From the NCBI GenBank assembly GCA_025617745.1, contig CM046859.1, positions 29,253,371 to 29,317,370 on the forward strand: 64,000 nt of DNA, written 5' to 3'. This DNA comes from Heliocidaris erythrogramma. Taxonomy: Eukaryota; Echinodermata; Echinoidea; Camarodonta; Echinometridae. Below, in pieces: positions 37,898 to 49,493 of this stretch. The notes below the pieces were generated by a model. The model saw only the letters and a list, made by a program, of their open reading frames with translations. It had not been told where the DNA came from and ran no database searches. Position numbers and translations under genes: made by a program. The first letter of the stretch is position 1; every line of letters starts with the position of its first letter.

Positions 37898-38075
37898 CAG
37901 GGGCGGATACAGGATTTTCAGGAAGGGGGCGCATTTCAGAAAGGGGGGCGCACACTGGGGAACCTAGCTCCGTTTGACGAAGCCAAACGGCCATCTAGGG
38001 GGTCCGGGGCATATTTTGTCAGACAAAACGGGTGGGGGCGCACGCCCCTGCGCTCCCCCTCTGGATCCGCGCCTG
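37898..38075. mobile_element. hAT-like MITE (CAGGGGCGGAT ends)
   Basis: CAGGGGCGGATACAGGATTTTC at the left and CTCTGGATCCGCGCCTG at the right are inverted ends around a short GC-rich interior. The flanks (GCCCCCAA, CCCAAAAC) share only part of an 8-mer, so the duplication is ambiguous. It sits inside the 36.0-39.4 kb element. Confidence 0.65.
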
Positions 38076-38913
38076 CCCAAAACGGCACTACTATTGCTAA
38101 CACTTTTGCACTAAAGAACTTACACAAACAGTATGCGAAAAAATCACACCTGGAGTGCTGAAAACTCACCCTTCTATAGTCTGTTAAACAGCCCTACACT
38201 TAGGTCTAGATTTTATTTTTAAATTGATATGAACTGGTTGTATACATGATGATGTGGACTAAAACCATGGAATGTGGAATTAAGTGGCAATTTCGGAGGT
38301 TTAATTGTTCCATTTCGGCAATCCACAATCGTGAAGAAAAAAAATCACACGCACACATTTTTCATATCCACCACCACAAAGATTAATGTAAATATGGCAT
38401 TCTCGTGAAATAAGCCACCCCGCATTCACTTTATACATGCAGTTTATTGCGTGTAATTGCCTATGAGGGTTCACATCCCCCATTGACTTTACACGGCAGT
38501 GTGTGTGTACACACTCGATGACCGGTGGCTTATTTCACAAGAAGGCCGTAAATATCATATTATTTGATACCTTTATTCGCATAAAATTACAGAAGTTCTA
38601 AATTTAATGTCTTAAATTTTTACTTACCACGCCATGCCCGTGCAGCAGATAATGGCTCTTGCACTACAGTTGCGTAATAAGCGATGACCTTTCCCTTTTT
38701 TCGTTTGGATAGGCATCTTTTCAAAGAAAGATAATACGTAAGCTTGCCCGACATAGCAACCTACAGAATTCAAACTCTTTGAAAGAAAGACATCGAAGAC
38801 CAGGTGACTAGAATACCAACCATCAATGAACACTTTGTTGCTTTTCAGTGGATTTAATGAAAAGTATAATTAAATGAATATAATCATTACACTGTCGATG
38901 CTTATCGCAGTGA

Positions 38914-39155
38914 ATAGACCTGTTTACTAAGTGTTCAAATTTATGGATGTTTCTTTCCTGGGGACCTAGTAACGAGGTATTCCATTAACCTGATATTAAT
39001 GAATTAACTACAATACTTGGAATCCAGTTTGCATACATTACTTGTTGCTATGTCTGACAACTTGACAAGCCTCTGGCAAGCTTTCAGGTTGTCAAGAACA
39101 ACCTTTGTTTCAAAAGTATGCATAAAATTTGAAGCACTTAGTAAACAGGTCTATT
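38914..39155. mobile_element. TA-flanked MITE, copy 2 (GACCTGTTTAC ends)
   Basis: The ends TAGACCTGTTTACTAAGTG (left) and CACTTAGTAAACAGGTCTA (right) are inverted repeats bordered by TA. The interior matches copy 1 at 28953-29179 (ATTCCATTAACCTG, TCCAGTTTGCATACATTA, CAGGTTGTCAAGAACAACCT), while the outermost 25 or so bases differ from copy 1 yet match each other. Confidence 0.75.
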
Positions 39156-39639
39156 TTAAACGATGTCAAATGACCTTTATCTGCTCATGCGCAAATCCTA
39201 ATTATTAGCACAGAATTGTGCAGGTGCTATCACGGGACGTTGGTCAGCACTTGAAGTGTAAAACGAGCGTCCTCACATTCAGCACTCACTTTTAGCACTC
39301 AATTTTCTGCACCTTATCATCTCCCAGACGCAAATGGCACGTGAGGTGTTAGAAATAGCATGTCAAGTGCAAACTTCCAATTAGCACTCGTTTTTCAGCA
39401 CTTCACTTTTTAGAGTGTATGTGTGGCCGGCCCCTTTATTAAATAACGGCTTCAAAGGACCCATGAATGACAACTGGATCCGCTAGTGGATAAGGTTCCA
39501 AGATTTGAAGTGCAATCTACTCACCGGATCACTAAATAGCCTTAAATTTAATGTTTTATAGAATTTGACATCTTAAAAATTTCAACACTACATGTTTAGT
39601 AATTATTTTACACATTTCCATCAAATAACCTTTAATGTG

Positions 39640-39771
39640 CTCTGCAAAAACCAGGGTGTTAATTTAACACGCCAGTTTGATTCGAAACTGGTGTTGTTTT
39701 AACACTTATTTGGTGTAGCCCAATATAGATACCGAGACGGTGTTAAATTAACCCCCTGATTTTTGCAGTGT
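39640..39771. mobile_element. Short MITE with CTGCAAAAA inverted ends
   Basis: CTGCAAAAACCAGGGTGTTA, AATTTAACAC at the left is mirrored by GTGTTAAATTAACCCCCTG, ATTTTTGCAG at the right. The arms are about 30 bp and the element about 130 bp, containing a further GTGTTGTTTTAACAC palindrome. It is non-coding. Confidence 0.75.
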
Positions 39772-40509
39772 GGGGGTTAAAAAGGCGTACTTAATGCAAA
39801 GATTGACACAAGTATTTGTGCTCGATTCGGCTTTCTTGGATGACTCTATACCACGACTTCCGCTCAGTCCGAGTTGTCCCTAGTGCCGAGTTTTCCCGGA
39901 TTCATCATAACTCATAAAAGGTGGTCAGATTTGTTAGAGGTCTTTCCGGTACTTATGTCTCCCATGCATCCAGGCTTTTGGTTACATCATTCCATTGTAA
40001 CAAACATGTCTGATTTCTGATGTCAAAATATTTGCAAGTTATAACAAAATTGTAGTCGTCCATGAAGCAGAGTGTTTTATAATTATGTATGAAACAATTA
40101 TGATCACCAGAGCCGTATGACGTAACCAGTAATTTTATTGATCGCATCATTTTGGTGTGTGCATGTGTGTGAGTTATACTTATATCAAATGAAGTTAATC
40201 AGTTCAGTATAGTTTGGTTCTGTTCATTTTTATTCAATTCACTTCTTTAAAAACGTTAGCACAAGACATTGAATAATAAACATATAATTCCATGTAACAT
40301 AGACATTTGAAATAAAACATTAAATGGTGATGAACTCAAATTGCATTTAAAAAACCCCAAAGGTTTTAGTTAAGATAACTTCCCAGATAATAATATGATT
40401 TTGTATATACATGTAGATGGCGGAAAACAAAGTAAAGTAACAATAGAATAATAACGAATTGCACCTTGTACCAACACAAGCCCAGGTGAAATAGGCGATT
40501 TTATAAATT

Positions 40510-40655
40510 ATCATTATCGTGGTCTAGTGGATACGTCACCGGACTGTGGATCACATGGTTCGCGGTTCGAATCCCGCCGCGGCGTTAATGTTCTTTGGCA
40601 AGACATTCATCTACATTTGCCACTCTCCACCCAGGTGAAGAAATTACATTAAGAA
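40510..40655 (+). mobile_element. tRNA-derived SINE (5' part)
   Basis: A tRNA-like head has an A-box TGGTCTAGTGG (about 40522) and a perfect B-box GGTTCGAATCC (40564-40574). It is followed by the body CTTTGGCAAGACATT, TCTACATTTGCCAC, CACCCAGGTG, which recurs at 57889. The acceptor arm does not close well (CCGCGGCG has no good 5' partner), and the body follows directly, so it is a SINE rather than a tRNA gene. It is truncated after the CCCAGGTG motif. Confidence 0.75.
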
Positions 40656-42537
40656 TTGCAAATGCTTTTTTTTTTGTTGGATACGCCACTGTTTGATTAT
40701 AAACGTCATTATTTTACCCCCACTCCCCTCACCTCATTATTTTAACCCCCCCCCCCCCCCCCCCCCCGCCCCCACTCCCCCCTCACCTCCCATCTCATCT
40801 CCGGTGTCACATGGCCACTCTGGCGAAACATAGCGATTAAATGTCGGTGGACGGCCGGCGTCGAACTTGCTCGGTGCGCCTCAATGAATTGGCTCGGCGT
40901 GTAGAGGTATGTCTTGGTACGGACGGTATGCGAGAATAAAAACGTATCCGGAAATAGACAATGATATTAGAGTACTTTGCTCAATTAGCTGATCGAAAAG
41001 CGGGAGTAAAAGGACATGATTAAAGGGGATGGATTCTTCTAATATATTTGCTCCACCACGTTTGCACTATATTATATGTTCATGACCTTTACTGGTGAAG
41101 GACTTTGACTACTTATCGTACTTTCTTAGGGCGTGTGGGCTTTGCTGTTATAAAGAAGCCGTTTGGATTAAGTTTGCTTTCACTTTAACGCTTTCAGGAC
41201 AGGAATCATTTAAGAGCTAAATTGATCACATTTTTGTTCTTCAAATTGGCAACAATGTTTTTTTCTTTTAGAGCTAGACACCCACTGTTGTTTTATGTAA
41301 CAATTTTCTAGCTTTTCATATAATTTTATCATTGAAATATACTAATGATACTCAAAAAGATACACGAAAATGAAAGAGTCAATCTCTGTGCCCGAATACA
41401 AGGTGTTTATCTCGAATATTGAAATTTCGCAGTAGATGGGGGAGGGGGGGAGGGGTGTAGCCACCCCTGCCTCGTAACTCTTAAGTCGATCACAATGAGT
41501 GATAGCGCCCCTTCAAATTATTGAACTATGTTTGTCATATGAAAGTAATTCATTCAATCAACATTATTAAAGGAAAGTAGTGGATATTCTGTATTACTCT
41601 TTCTTTTGAAATTGTTTTTAACCACACATCTGAAACAAAGTTCTCTCTCTCTCTGTATATCTATGAATTCGATCTCCATCTCCATCTCTTTCAAAGTTAC
41701 CCTATAATAAGCTGCACCCATGCAGCCGAGCCACATGAATGTCACGGGTTATTGCACCTCCGCAACCTAATCGTCCATACTTCACGTTCAGCGGATGCAG
41801 AGTCGAGTTCCGCTCTGACATGATCACTTAATTCATCATCCGATTCATACATGTGCAAAAAGAGAAGTATAGTATATACCTCGCAAACAAAATAGTGCAC
41901 TCTGTATTTGCGAATGAGCTTTACATTATTCAACATAACCCTTCAATCACAATTTAAACATGGAAATGTTTTCATGACATTCTTCGTGCCAATAAAGGGA
42001 CCAATACTGGTGTCAATGTTCACTATGTTAATTGAGATTGTGTGTATACATGCCGGAAAATGATATTCCAAACACTTGTAAATGTATACGACAGGAATTA
42101 GTTATTTTGAACCACTGTATCCGGTCTCGTTTTGTTTCGACCCAGTCTTCGGAATGATTTTAGAAGTTGGATCATGACTTACCACCGGCAAATTTCCGGG
42201 GGGGGGGGGGGGGGACATGCTTAAAAAAACAACAAACAAAAACAAAAAAACACACAAAACAATTGGCATATCTTAAGTAACGAACCAATGATGCGACTTC
42301 TTTAAAAAAAAATCGTGGATCAACGTAAATGAAGGGGCGGGAGTTTGTTTGGTCAGTCTTACAAAAAATGTGTGTATGATATATGGGGGAGATTTATGTC
42401 AGAAAAAAATAGACGGCTAGTTTTTGGACGGTTTCATTTAAAAACGCTACAATAAATGGACAAAACAGGTATAATATTTTTGTTCTGACAAGAGTGTTCA
42501 TCCATGATCATGATGATTTAGTTCATGTGAAAGGCTT
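40656..42537. other. Intergenic with long poly-C
   Basis: Includes a C-rich tract at 40746-40790 with an uninterrupted run of more than 20 C, and poly-G runs at about 41444-41454 and 42199-42213. No gene was recognised; short minus-strand frames at 41554-41936 have no domain. Confidence 0.45.
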
Positions 42538-42804
42538 TAAAGGGATACGCCACCAGGCGGCCGTGGAGAAAGTCAGGATTGCGTAAGCCCCATTCACTCG
42601 GACTACTGGAATTACATTTCGGAATGCACGAAGCCGACAAATCTCGCACGAGAGCTCGAGCTCAGGCTCAGCGCGCATGTTGCGCGGCGACCAGTCTGTC
42701 CGAAGTTTGCGTCCCGCGGGGCAACGGCATGATCAGGTAACGATCACGATGCCCTCTCGCGGCATAAAAACGTCCACAATCTGCGGTTGAGTATCCCTTT
42801 AAGG
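42538..42804. mobile_element. GC-rich foldback MITE flanked by TTAA
   Basis: The ends AGGGATACGCCACC (left) and GGTTGAGTATCCCT (right) are inverted and bordered by TTAA on each side, as in the 10.5-kb foldback. The interior is GC-rich with CpG and palindromes (GAGCTCGAGCTC, GCGCGCATGTTGCGCGGC), unlike the AT-rich flanks, which gives it a promoter-like composition. Confidence 0.7.
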
Positions 42805-42976
42805 CATAAATCGCAAAAAAAAAAGAAAACAAAGAAAAGCAATACAAACTTCATTTTTTTGCCATTGTGTTGGTTGTCACGTGGTCGCACACCGGTCGAA
42901 GTTTGTATTTCTAAAAAATACCTGTATATATCAGATGCAAATGTAGGTGTAGAGTCCACTGCATTGACTACCTTTT

Positions 42977-43517
42977 TATGCCTCCTCCCACCGAAGGTCG
43001 TGTTTTCGGGTTGTCCGTCTGTCCGTCCCGCTTATTCGTTGACGCGATATCTCAAGAACCGTTTGAGGTATGAACTTCAAACTTTGTACTTATATGTATT
43101 ACCATAGGAAGAGGATCTGATTATATTTGGGGTACGTAGGTCAAAGGTCATAGAGGTCAATTCTGTTTTGAAGGTTGTAGCTTCGTTAACGCAATATCTC
43201 AAGAACCATTTGAAATTTGATGTGTAGACTTAAAAAACATGGTGCTAGCATGCATCACCAAAGTCGAAGTGATTAGATTTTAGGTTTAGTAGGTCAAAGG
43301 TCAAAGGTCATAGGGTCAATATTCATGAAATTAAAGATTTGTTAGTTCTGTTATCACCATATCGCAACTATTTTGTTTCAATGACTAGGAGGAGATAAAG
43401 TGATCAGACTTTTGTGTTGATAGGTCAAAGGTCAAATGTAAAGAAAAAATGTCAATTAACATGTAATTTCAAGAACAGTTGGAGTCATGAACATAACTGA
43501 ATTTAGGCGGAGGCATA
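42977..43517 (+). mobile_element. Dispersed repeat with TATGCCTCC ends and AGGTCA sites
   Basis: TATGCCTCC (42977) and GGAGGCATA (to 43517) form short inverted ends. Inside are about three units of about 160 bp beginning GACGCGATATCTCAAGAACC or AACGCAATATCTCAAGAACC, each ending in direct repeats of AGGTCA (43138-43150, 43291-43310, 43422-43434). A truncated head is present at 17938. The repeat class is unnamed here and no protein is encoded. Confidence 0.65.
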
Positions 43518-44097
43518 ATTGTATGAGACGCAGTTGCATTCAACTTGTTTTAATTTATATCCTTCATTCTTAAATATTGCTTTAATACTTTTATAATACT
43601 TAGTTATTTGGGGTTGTTTACAAACTTTAAGCTAGCTGGGATAAGGAAAATGTATTACAGGATATACACAAGGTTTGTTACTATTTTAGAAAGGATAATC
43701 ACTTAGATTAGCTGATGATTTAAAGGACGTTTGGGTATGATTGAAACTTGCCATAATTGTTATGGAACTTAAAGGATATCTGCAATAGTCACCCACCCCT
43801 CCCCCCCCCCCCCCAAAAAAAAGACATGCATGTCCGAGGTATGTTGAGACCCAAAAGCCCTCCGAGTAAGGTTTCTTGGTGCTGTAAGATATGAAAGTGA
43901 GATGCGCCTTCCACACAAAAATTGGAATAAACCCTATCGGGAGGAACATCTGGTTGTTATCGAGCTCCTATTCTTTGTCTATATTTCGACGGCGAAGTGT
44001 GGGTCCTGTCATGGGTGGGATCGGGAGGCAATGGTCTTACTCGGGAGACGAAAGAGGGTTGGTGAATTTTCTTCTCATCCCTTTCTTATCTTAATGC
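43518..44097. other. Intergenic, nothing recognised
   Basis: AT-rich, with a poly-C/poly-A run at 43800-43822. No exon or element boundaries that I can support. Confidence 0.4.
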
Positions 44098-44487
44098 TCT
44101 CCCCCACTCGCATCTCTCTCTTTCTCTCTCTCTCTCTCTTCCTCTCTCTTTCCCCTCTATCCCACTTCTCTTTCTCTTTCTCTGTCTCTCTATCACTTAC
44201 TCTCCCTCCTCCCTTTTCACTTAGATTTTAGGGTGTCTCCATGCCCACAGGCGTTACCCCGCCGCTCACGGATGGAAGTGAATACTTGTACATGTACATC
44301 TATTCTACAACCACCAAACCTAAGAAATAGGAAACCGATACATAACCAGCCTGTGATATGCACCCAGAACAAAGGCAGTGCGATCTTGTCACAGATCTAA
44401 TGTATGTAATGTACACGTAAACAAAGAGGGAGAAAATAATGCAGATATAACACTAACGATGGGAAATCGAGAAAGGAAGGGCGAGGA

Positions 44488-44533
<46 letters not shown>

Positions 44534-46580
44534 GGGGGGGGGGGGGGGAGTATAGGTTATGAAGAGTCGATAGCCCCGTCCCAAATTGTTAGCCATATTA
44601 GCACATTATGCGACGAACGTGCTAAAATGGGCAATTGTAACAGTTGTATTTTAAAGTTTGCTTTAGTATATTATTCATGTGATATTTTCATTTGTTATTC
44701 GTCCCCTATAATCCCACTTTGCTCTACCCCCTCCCAATGTGCATTACAGAGCCGGCTACGGATACAGTGACGATATACCTAATCCGTATTCAGGACGAAG
44801 CATGAGATAGAGTGATGTTGACATTTTGCCTACTTGTCGTAACCAAGTTGTCGTGCATCCTCGACAAGTAAGACGCCCTTGTTATAGATATCCAACTTCT
44901 CCATTTGCGACCTCTGAAATCTATAGCGGTAGCTGGATAGGAGTAGTCGAACCCGCGGCTAGATGGGCCGTAGAGCGAACGAGAAAGACAAGTTTTAAGT
45001 CATCTTAGGGCGGTTATCGATCGCTCCGTCTCACTGCATCGCTAGTGACGGGTGTACAGTGACCGATACAGATGTTTCTTTCGCTGTTTTGCGCCCTTTT
45101 TTTTTTTAGTGCCACGTTCCCACAAACATCATGAATGCCCTTTTCTTCTATCTTATCTTAAAAATGAAAGTTAGGTATTCTTACTCATCATCAATAGCAA
45201 TCTGTGAAAACACAATTTAGTTTTTATAGTGACCCCTTTTATCTGTACAGTTTTCATCCCTTTGAAAAGATTAATGTTGCCTGCCCGGTGGGACATCATG
45301 CGAATTTATTTCAATGTTAATCGTTGTCATCAGGTTTTGTGTAAGCTAGAGTCTAGTTAAGTCATATCTCACCACGGTTTAAGTGAAACTTCATAAATAG
45401 AATCTTATAGAAGCACGCCGTGTGAAAAAAGAAGGACACGTCAGTTCTTATCGTTCCCGTATTGTTTTTTTTTTTCTTTAATCAAGTATATCCACCCCTC
45501 TAAAACTAAGTGCATTGCACACCCCATATTCATAGTATAGATATTCCAGTGGCTTATCCAGTAGGCCTGCAATCGTGTTGCCCCCATTAATTGGCATGAT
45601 TGTGGAAGATTCAGTTTTGGGATATGTCTTCAGTACACCATGTATTTTAGTGTGTCTTATATATACCTGACATAATCCCGTAGCACTGGCCGAGGGCACG
45701 TGCCCTCATTAACCTCATGTTAGATTTTAGATGGGATGGAAAGAGAGCCGGGGAGAGGGTGAGAGAAAGAGAGAGAAAGAGAGAGAGAGAGGGGGGCGAA
45801 GGAGAGAGAGGGAGAGAGAGAGAGAGAAGGGGAGAGAAGGGGAGTGGGACATTTAAAAAATGAAAAAGAAGAACAAACATAATAAGGAGACCCCCTGCTT
45901 ACATTTCGTCCTCAGTAAGAACAGCCCCCCCCCCCCCCCACAAGAAACTGCTACCCCACTGCTTGCATTATGATGCTTTATCGCCTGTGTTAAGGGATTT
46001 AATCATCAAGGTGAGACAGTGTGAACGGTGCGATTGTTCTGATCAAATAAATTGTCTTGGAGAAATCGCGCTTCTTTGGGAAGACGAAGTTTGAACTTGT
46101 GTTGACAAACCAGCGCTTGTGGCATGGGAAGTTCGTGTTTAGCCTGTATTGGAGGAAAAAGGAGATGAATTACTTGGAAATAGAATGAGCATGCTGAACA
46201 GAGAGAAAGAGAGAGGTTGGGAGGAAAAACAGAATTGAATACTCGGAGGGAGAAAGACATAATAGAGAGAGAGAGAGAGGGGGGGGGGGGGGAGGGAGGA
46301 ACAAAGATTAGATTCTGTATATTAAGAGGGGAAAAGAAAGGGAAATTAAGATAAAGAGTAGAAAGGGAGAGAGCGAGAGAGAGAGAGAGAGAGAGAGGTG
46401 GTGAGGGAACAGATGAGAGGTGGAGATCGCAAAAGAGAAAATGAAATGGAGAGGGGAATGAAAGAGGAAAGACATCAAAGTAATAAGACTTAAACAAGTT
46501 TGATTACAATACGGAGATAGGGAGAAGGAGAGGAGGAGAGACAGACAGACAGACAGAGACAGACAGACATGCAGACATAC
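44098..46580. repeat. GA/CT microsatellite zone with poly-G junctions
   Basis: Includes (CT)n at about 44116-44220, (GA)n at 44484-44529 running directly into a G-run (44530-44548), GA-rich 45740-45845, a C-run at 45926-45939, (GA)n then G-run at 46264-46292, (GA)n at 46370-46397 and GACA-rich 46540-46570. Serine/leucine-rich frames in both orientations are artefacts of these tracts. A stretch at 44550-45470 has no gene I can support. Confidence 0.75.
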
Positions 46581-47191
46581 AGACGGACAGATAGATAGTC
46601 GATTGAATGATAACATGCAGGAAAGCTCAAAAGAGGATGAATTCAAGTCTTTAAGACGGGTTGTGAAAGGAAAGAAGTCAAGGTGACAACAAGTTCATTT
46701 GAAGAATCGGGGATAAAAATGAAGTTGTCTATTTAATGAAAATTACAAGCACGACGATCATTTATTATAGGCCTTTGATAATTATCATTCCTCCTTCAGA
46801 AACTTGTTGTTAGAGTGAACCTTTTGCTTAAAATATAAATGTTGTCAATTTGCTTTTTTGTTTGAATACAGACTCTACCTTCCTAGGCTTCTTCTCTCTG
46901 TGTATATTATCATCTGCCAGGTTGCATGTAATGTGTTTGGTCGCTATGGAATGGCCCGTCATTGCCAAACATAATTTTGTTATTAAAAACCTTGTTTTAG
47001 CCTTCACTGCGCTTCTTAATCAGCAAGATTGCTTTTTATGGTATCGTCTGCCATGCAGTCAGTTAGCAATGATTCATTGAGATACCGACATGATAGTATT
47101 ACGATGATTAGACCCGGTGTCGTAGCCTGCGGGGCATATTGCCCCCCCCCCCCCACCATAACGAACTGCGGAAAATGGGGAGAAAGAGAGT

Positions 47192-47224
<33 letters not shown>

Positions 47225-47368
47225 GGGGATGAGAGAAAGGGAGGTGGGGAACAGGGAACAGAACGTGAAAAGCGGATGATAGGACCCCTCCCACTCTCTG
47301 TCTGTAATTGGTGGTATTGTTGATTATTCACCGAGGTAGACCCGACCCGTGCTGCCCCTTCCCCCATA
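46581..47368. repeat. AT-rich spacer then C-run and (GA)n-(G)n tract
   Basis: 46581-47130 holds no recognisable gene. A C-run lies at 47143-47154, and (GA)n at 47188-47214 abuts a G-run at 47215-47228, the same compound tract seen at 44.5 and 46.3 kb. Confidence 0.7.
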
Positions 47369-47577
47369 GCCTTCAATCAAGGCGGCTGTGCTGTGCTGTC
47401 GATCTGCTGGTCGATCATCGAAACGCTCGTCATAGTCCTCTGATTGCGCGGGAAATCGACACAAGCGTGCAGCTTGCTGAGCAAGATTTCCCGTGGAATA
47501 ATCAGAGGATGATTCCGCGAGTTTCGAGGATCGAAAAGGGGATCAACAGAGCAGCACATTGCCTCGATTAGAGGCTA
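47369..47577. mobile_element. Foldback MITE (AGCCTTCAATCAAGGC ends)
   Basis: The left arm (AGCCTTCAATCAAGGC, TGTGCTG, GTCGATCATCGAAAC, CCTCTGATT, CGGGAAATC) is mirrored by the right arm (GATTTCCCG, AATCAGAGG, GTTTCGAGGATCGA, CAGCACA, GCCTCGATTAGAGGCT). The arms are about 85 bp with a short loop near 47470. The protein-like frames on both strands arise from the palindrome. Confidence 0.7.
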
Positions 47578-47854
47578 CTTCCCCCATGATGGTACCCCCT
47601 TCTTTGGCTTGGCACAAGCTACATGTATATCGCTGATGAGACCTACAGCTATGCTCAGTAGACTGTGCAGATTAAAAGTCATATTCCATGACAATTAATC
47701 TATTTGTTATACTGCTCATTATCATTATGATCCAAAGGCTTCTATTCATTCGTAGTTTCTCATGTTGAATATTTGGTACATATTTCCCTTCAGCTTTGTC
47801 CGTCGCGCTGCGCTATACTTCTTCGGTAGTTTTTTTTCTTCTTCAAGGAAACAC

Positions 47855-48013
47855 ACTCACACGTGTATTATTATGCCAGACGCCATTTACTTAATGTATG
47901 ATAAATGTGCAATCAAAATGTCTTGCTCAAGGGCATAAGTGCCGTACCGGGGATCGAACCCGCGATCCTCGCATTACCAGTCGAGTGTTTCTAACCACTC
48001 GGCTACGACACCT
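47855..48013 (-). mobile_element. tRNA-derived SINE, minus strand
   Basis: From 48013 leftward, the head has the A-box TAGCCGAGTGG and B-box GGTTCGATCCC, and a 7-bp acceptor stem pairs GTGTCGT with ACGGCAC (one wobble). Then come CCCTTGAGCAAGACATTTTG and an AT-rich part related to the CTTTGGCAAGACATT body of the other SINEs. The preserved acceptor stem makes an intact tRNA look possible, but the anticodon arm is irregular and the body follows, so it is a SINE head. Confidence 0.65.
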
Positions 48014-49344
48014 ATAAAGTAACTAAGCTACGGCGACCCATTTGCCCCCCCCCCCCCCCCCCATTGAATGGCTAAAAGCAACATCAACAAAGAGAGAAAA
48101 GGGAAAGAGAGAGGAAATAAAGACGACAAAAAGAAGATGATTATAACCACCTCCCACACCTTGTCGGTGACCATATGACTTTCCATTGCATGCACCAAAT
48201 TAGACTGGTACCCTCCCTCCCCCTCCACATTGCTGTACCCGGTACCTACACCACTCCTTGCTTCTTGGTAAATTCTCTTACTTTCATCATTTTTCTCCTC
48301 CGTGTTCACATATTCCATTTAATTCTTCGCCAAAAAATGTTTCGATACTCCGCCTTCAACGAAGTAAGGCTTCTTTCACATCTAATCTAGATTTATATAT
48401 GCATACGCGGTAGTGATCGATATCGCGCTTTAGTAACAGATTTGTGTTCGGGTATCCGCATCCGATAGGGGCACAGTTAGCACGTAGGCGCCAAATTTGT
48501 CAATATACCCAACAAATTCGACACGATATCTCCACGGTATCGATTATATGCTCACCTGTTCAACCGTACACACATCACGTGAGGGTATCATGAAAGAAGA
48601 GAAACAACAAATTAAAGAGAGTCTTGATCTTTTCTATTTTTATGTGATAAAATGTAGGTTGGGGTAAGAGGTCGTTGAGAGTTCGGATAATAGGGTTTGG
48701 GTAACATGCCGCACCCCCTCAATTTGAAAAGTAAAAGTAATGAAACGAAAAAATGTACAAGACGGGAAAAAGAAATAAAGAGAGAAAAGGTATTAGGTAT
48801 TATGACCTCTCCTACAAACGTTTCCCACTCGCTGGCCTTTTTCTCGCGCGTTTAATATATCCGCCTACTAACATTGGTGACTAACCTGACCCACGCTACA
48901 ACACCGCGGATTACTGTAACCAGTGGCAATTCTATGATCCTTAATTATATTAGAACAAATATTTTGAAAACCTTTGCATAACCTGACCTATCCCCCCCCC
49001 CCCCTCTCTCTCTTTCTCTTTCTTCTCTCTTTGTTATTATGTCTCTTTCCACATTCCCTCTATGTTTGTCTCTCTCTCTCTCTCTCCCTCCCCCTTCCTT
49101 CTGTATCTCCTTTCTTTCTTTCTTCCTCTTCCCTCTCATACTCTTGATGTCTCTCTATCTCTCTCTCTTTCTTTTGCCTCTCTTCCATTCCCCCTCTTTT
49201 GCTCTCTTTCTAACACACACACGTACACACACGCACACACAAATTATCTATCACTCTCTCTTTTGATTCTCTTCCACTCCCCCTCCTTTTCTCTCTAACT
49301 TTTTTTTTCTTTAAGGCAAGCCCCCCCCCCCCCAAAAAAAAGTG

Positions 49345-49381
<37 letters not shown>

Positions 49382-49440
49382 CCTCTCTCTCTCTCTCTTT
49401 TTCCTTTGCCTCTCTTCCATTCCCCCTCCTTTTCTCTTTC

Positions 49441-49480
<40 letters not shown>

Positions 49481-49490
49481 ACATGGCTTT
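48014..49490. repeat. Simple-repeat zone: poly-C, CT, CA tracts
   Basis: Poly-C at 48044-48062, a C-run then (CT)n at 48993-49030, CT-rich 49062-49200, C-run 49321-49333, (CA)n at 49347-49380 and 49443-49478. The segment 48160-48990 has no recognisable gene. Confidence 0.75.
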
Positions 49491-49493
49491 ACT

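Larger units (their letters stand above)
36041..39413. mobile_element. Long element with ACTCTAAAAA.T.AAGTGCT inverted ends, multiply interrupted
   Basis: The left end ACTCTAAAAACTCAAGTGCT (36041) is mirrored by AGCACTTCACTTTTTAGAGT at the right (to about 39413). Both sub-terminal regions are packed with AGCACTT/AAGTGCT words (36041-36240, 38090-38170, 39225-39413). The host sequence is interrupted by a dead non-LTR retrotransposon (36246-37855), a hAT-like MITE (37898-38075) and a TA-flanked MITE (38914-39155). No clean target duplication was found, so the element type is open. Confidence 0.5.

Noticed and set aside
47935..48013. Functional tRNA gene on the minus strand
   Set aside because: The acceptor stem pairs, but the anticodon arm is irregular and a SINE body follows immediately, so it is called a SINE head.
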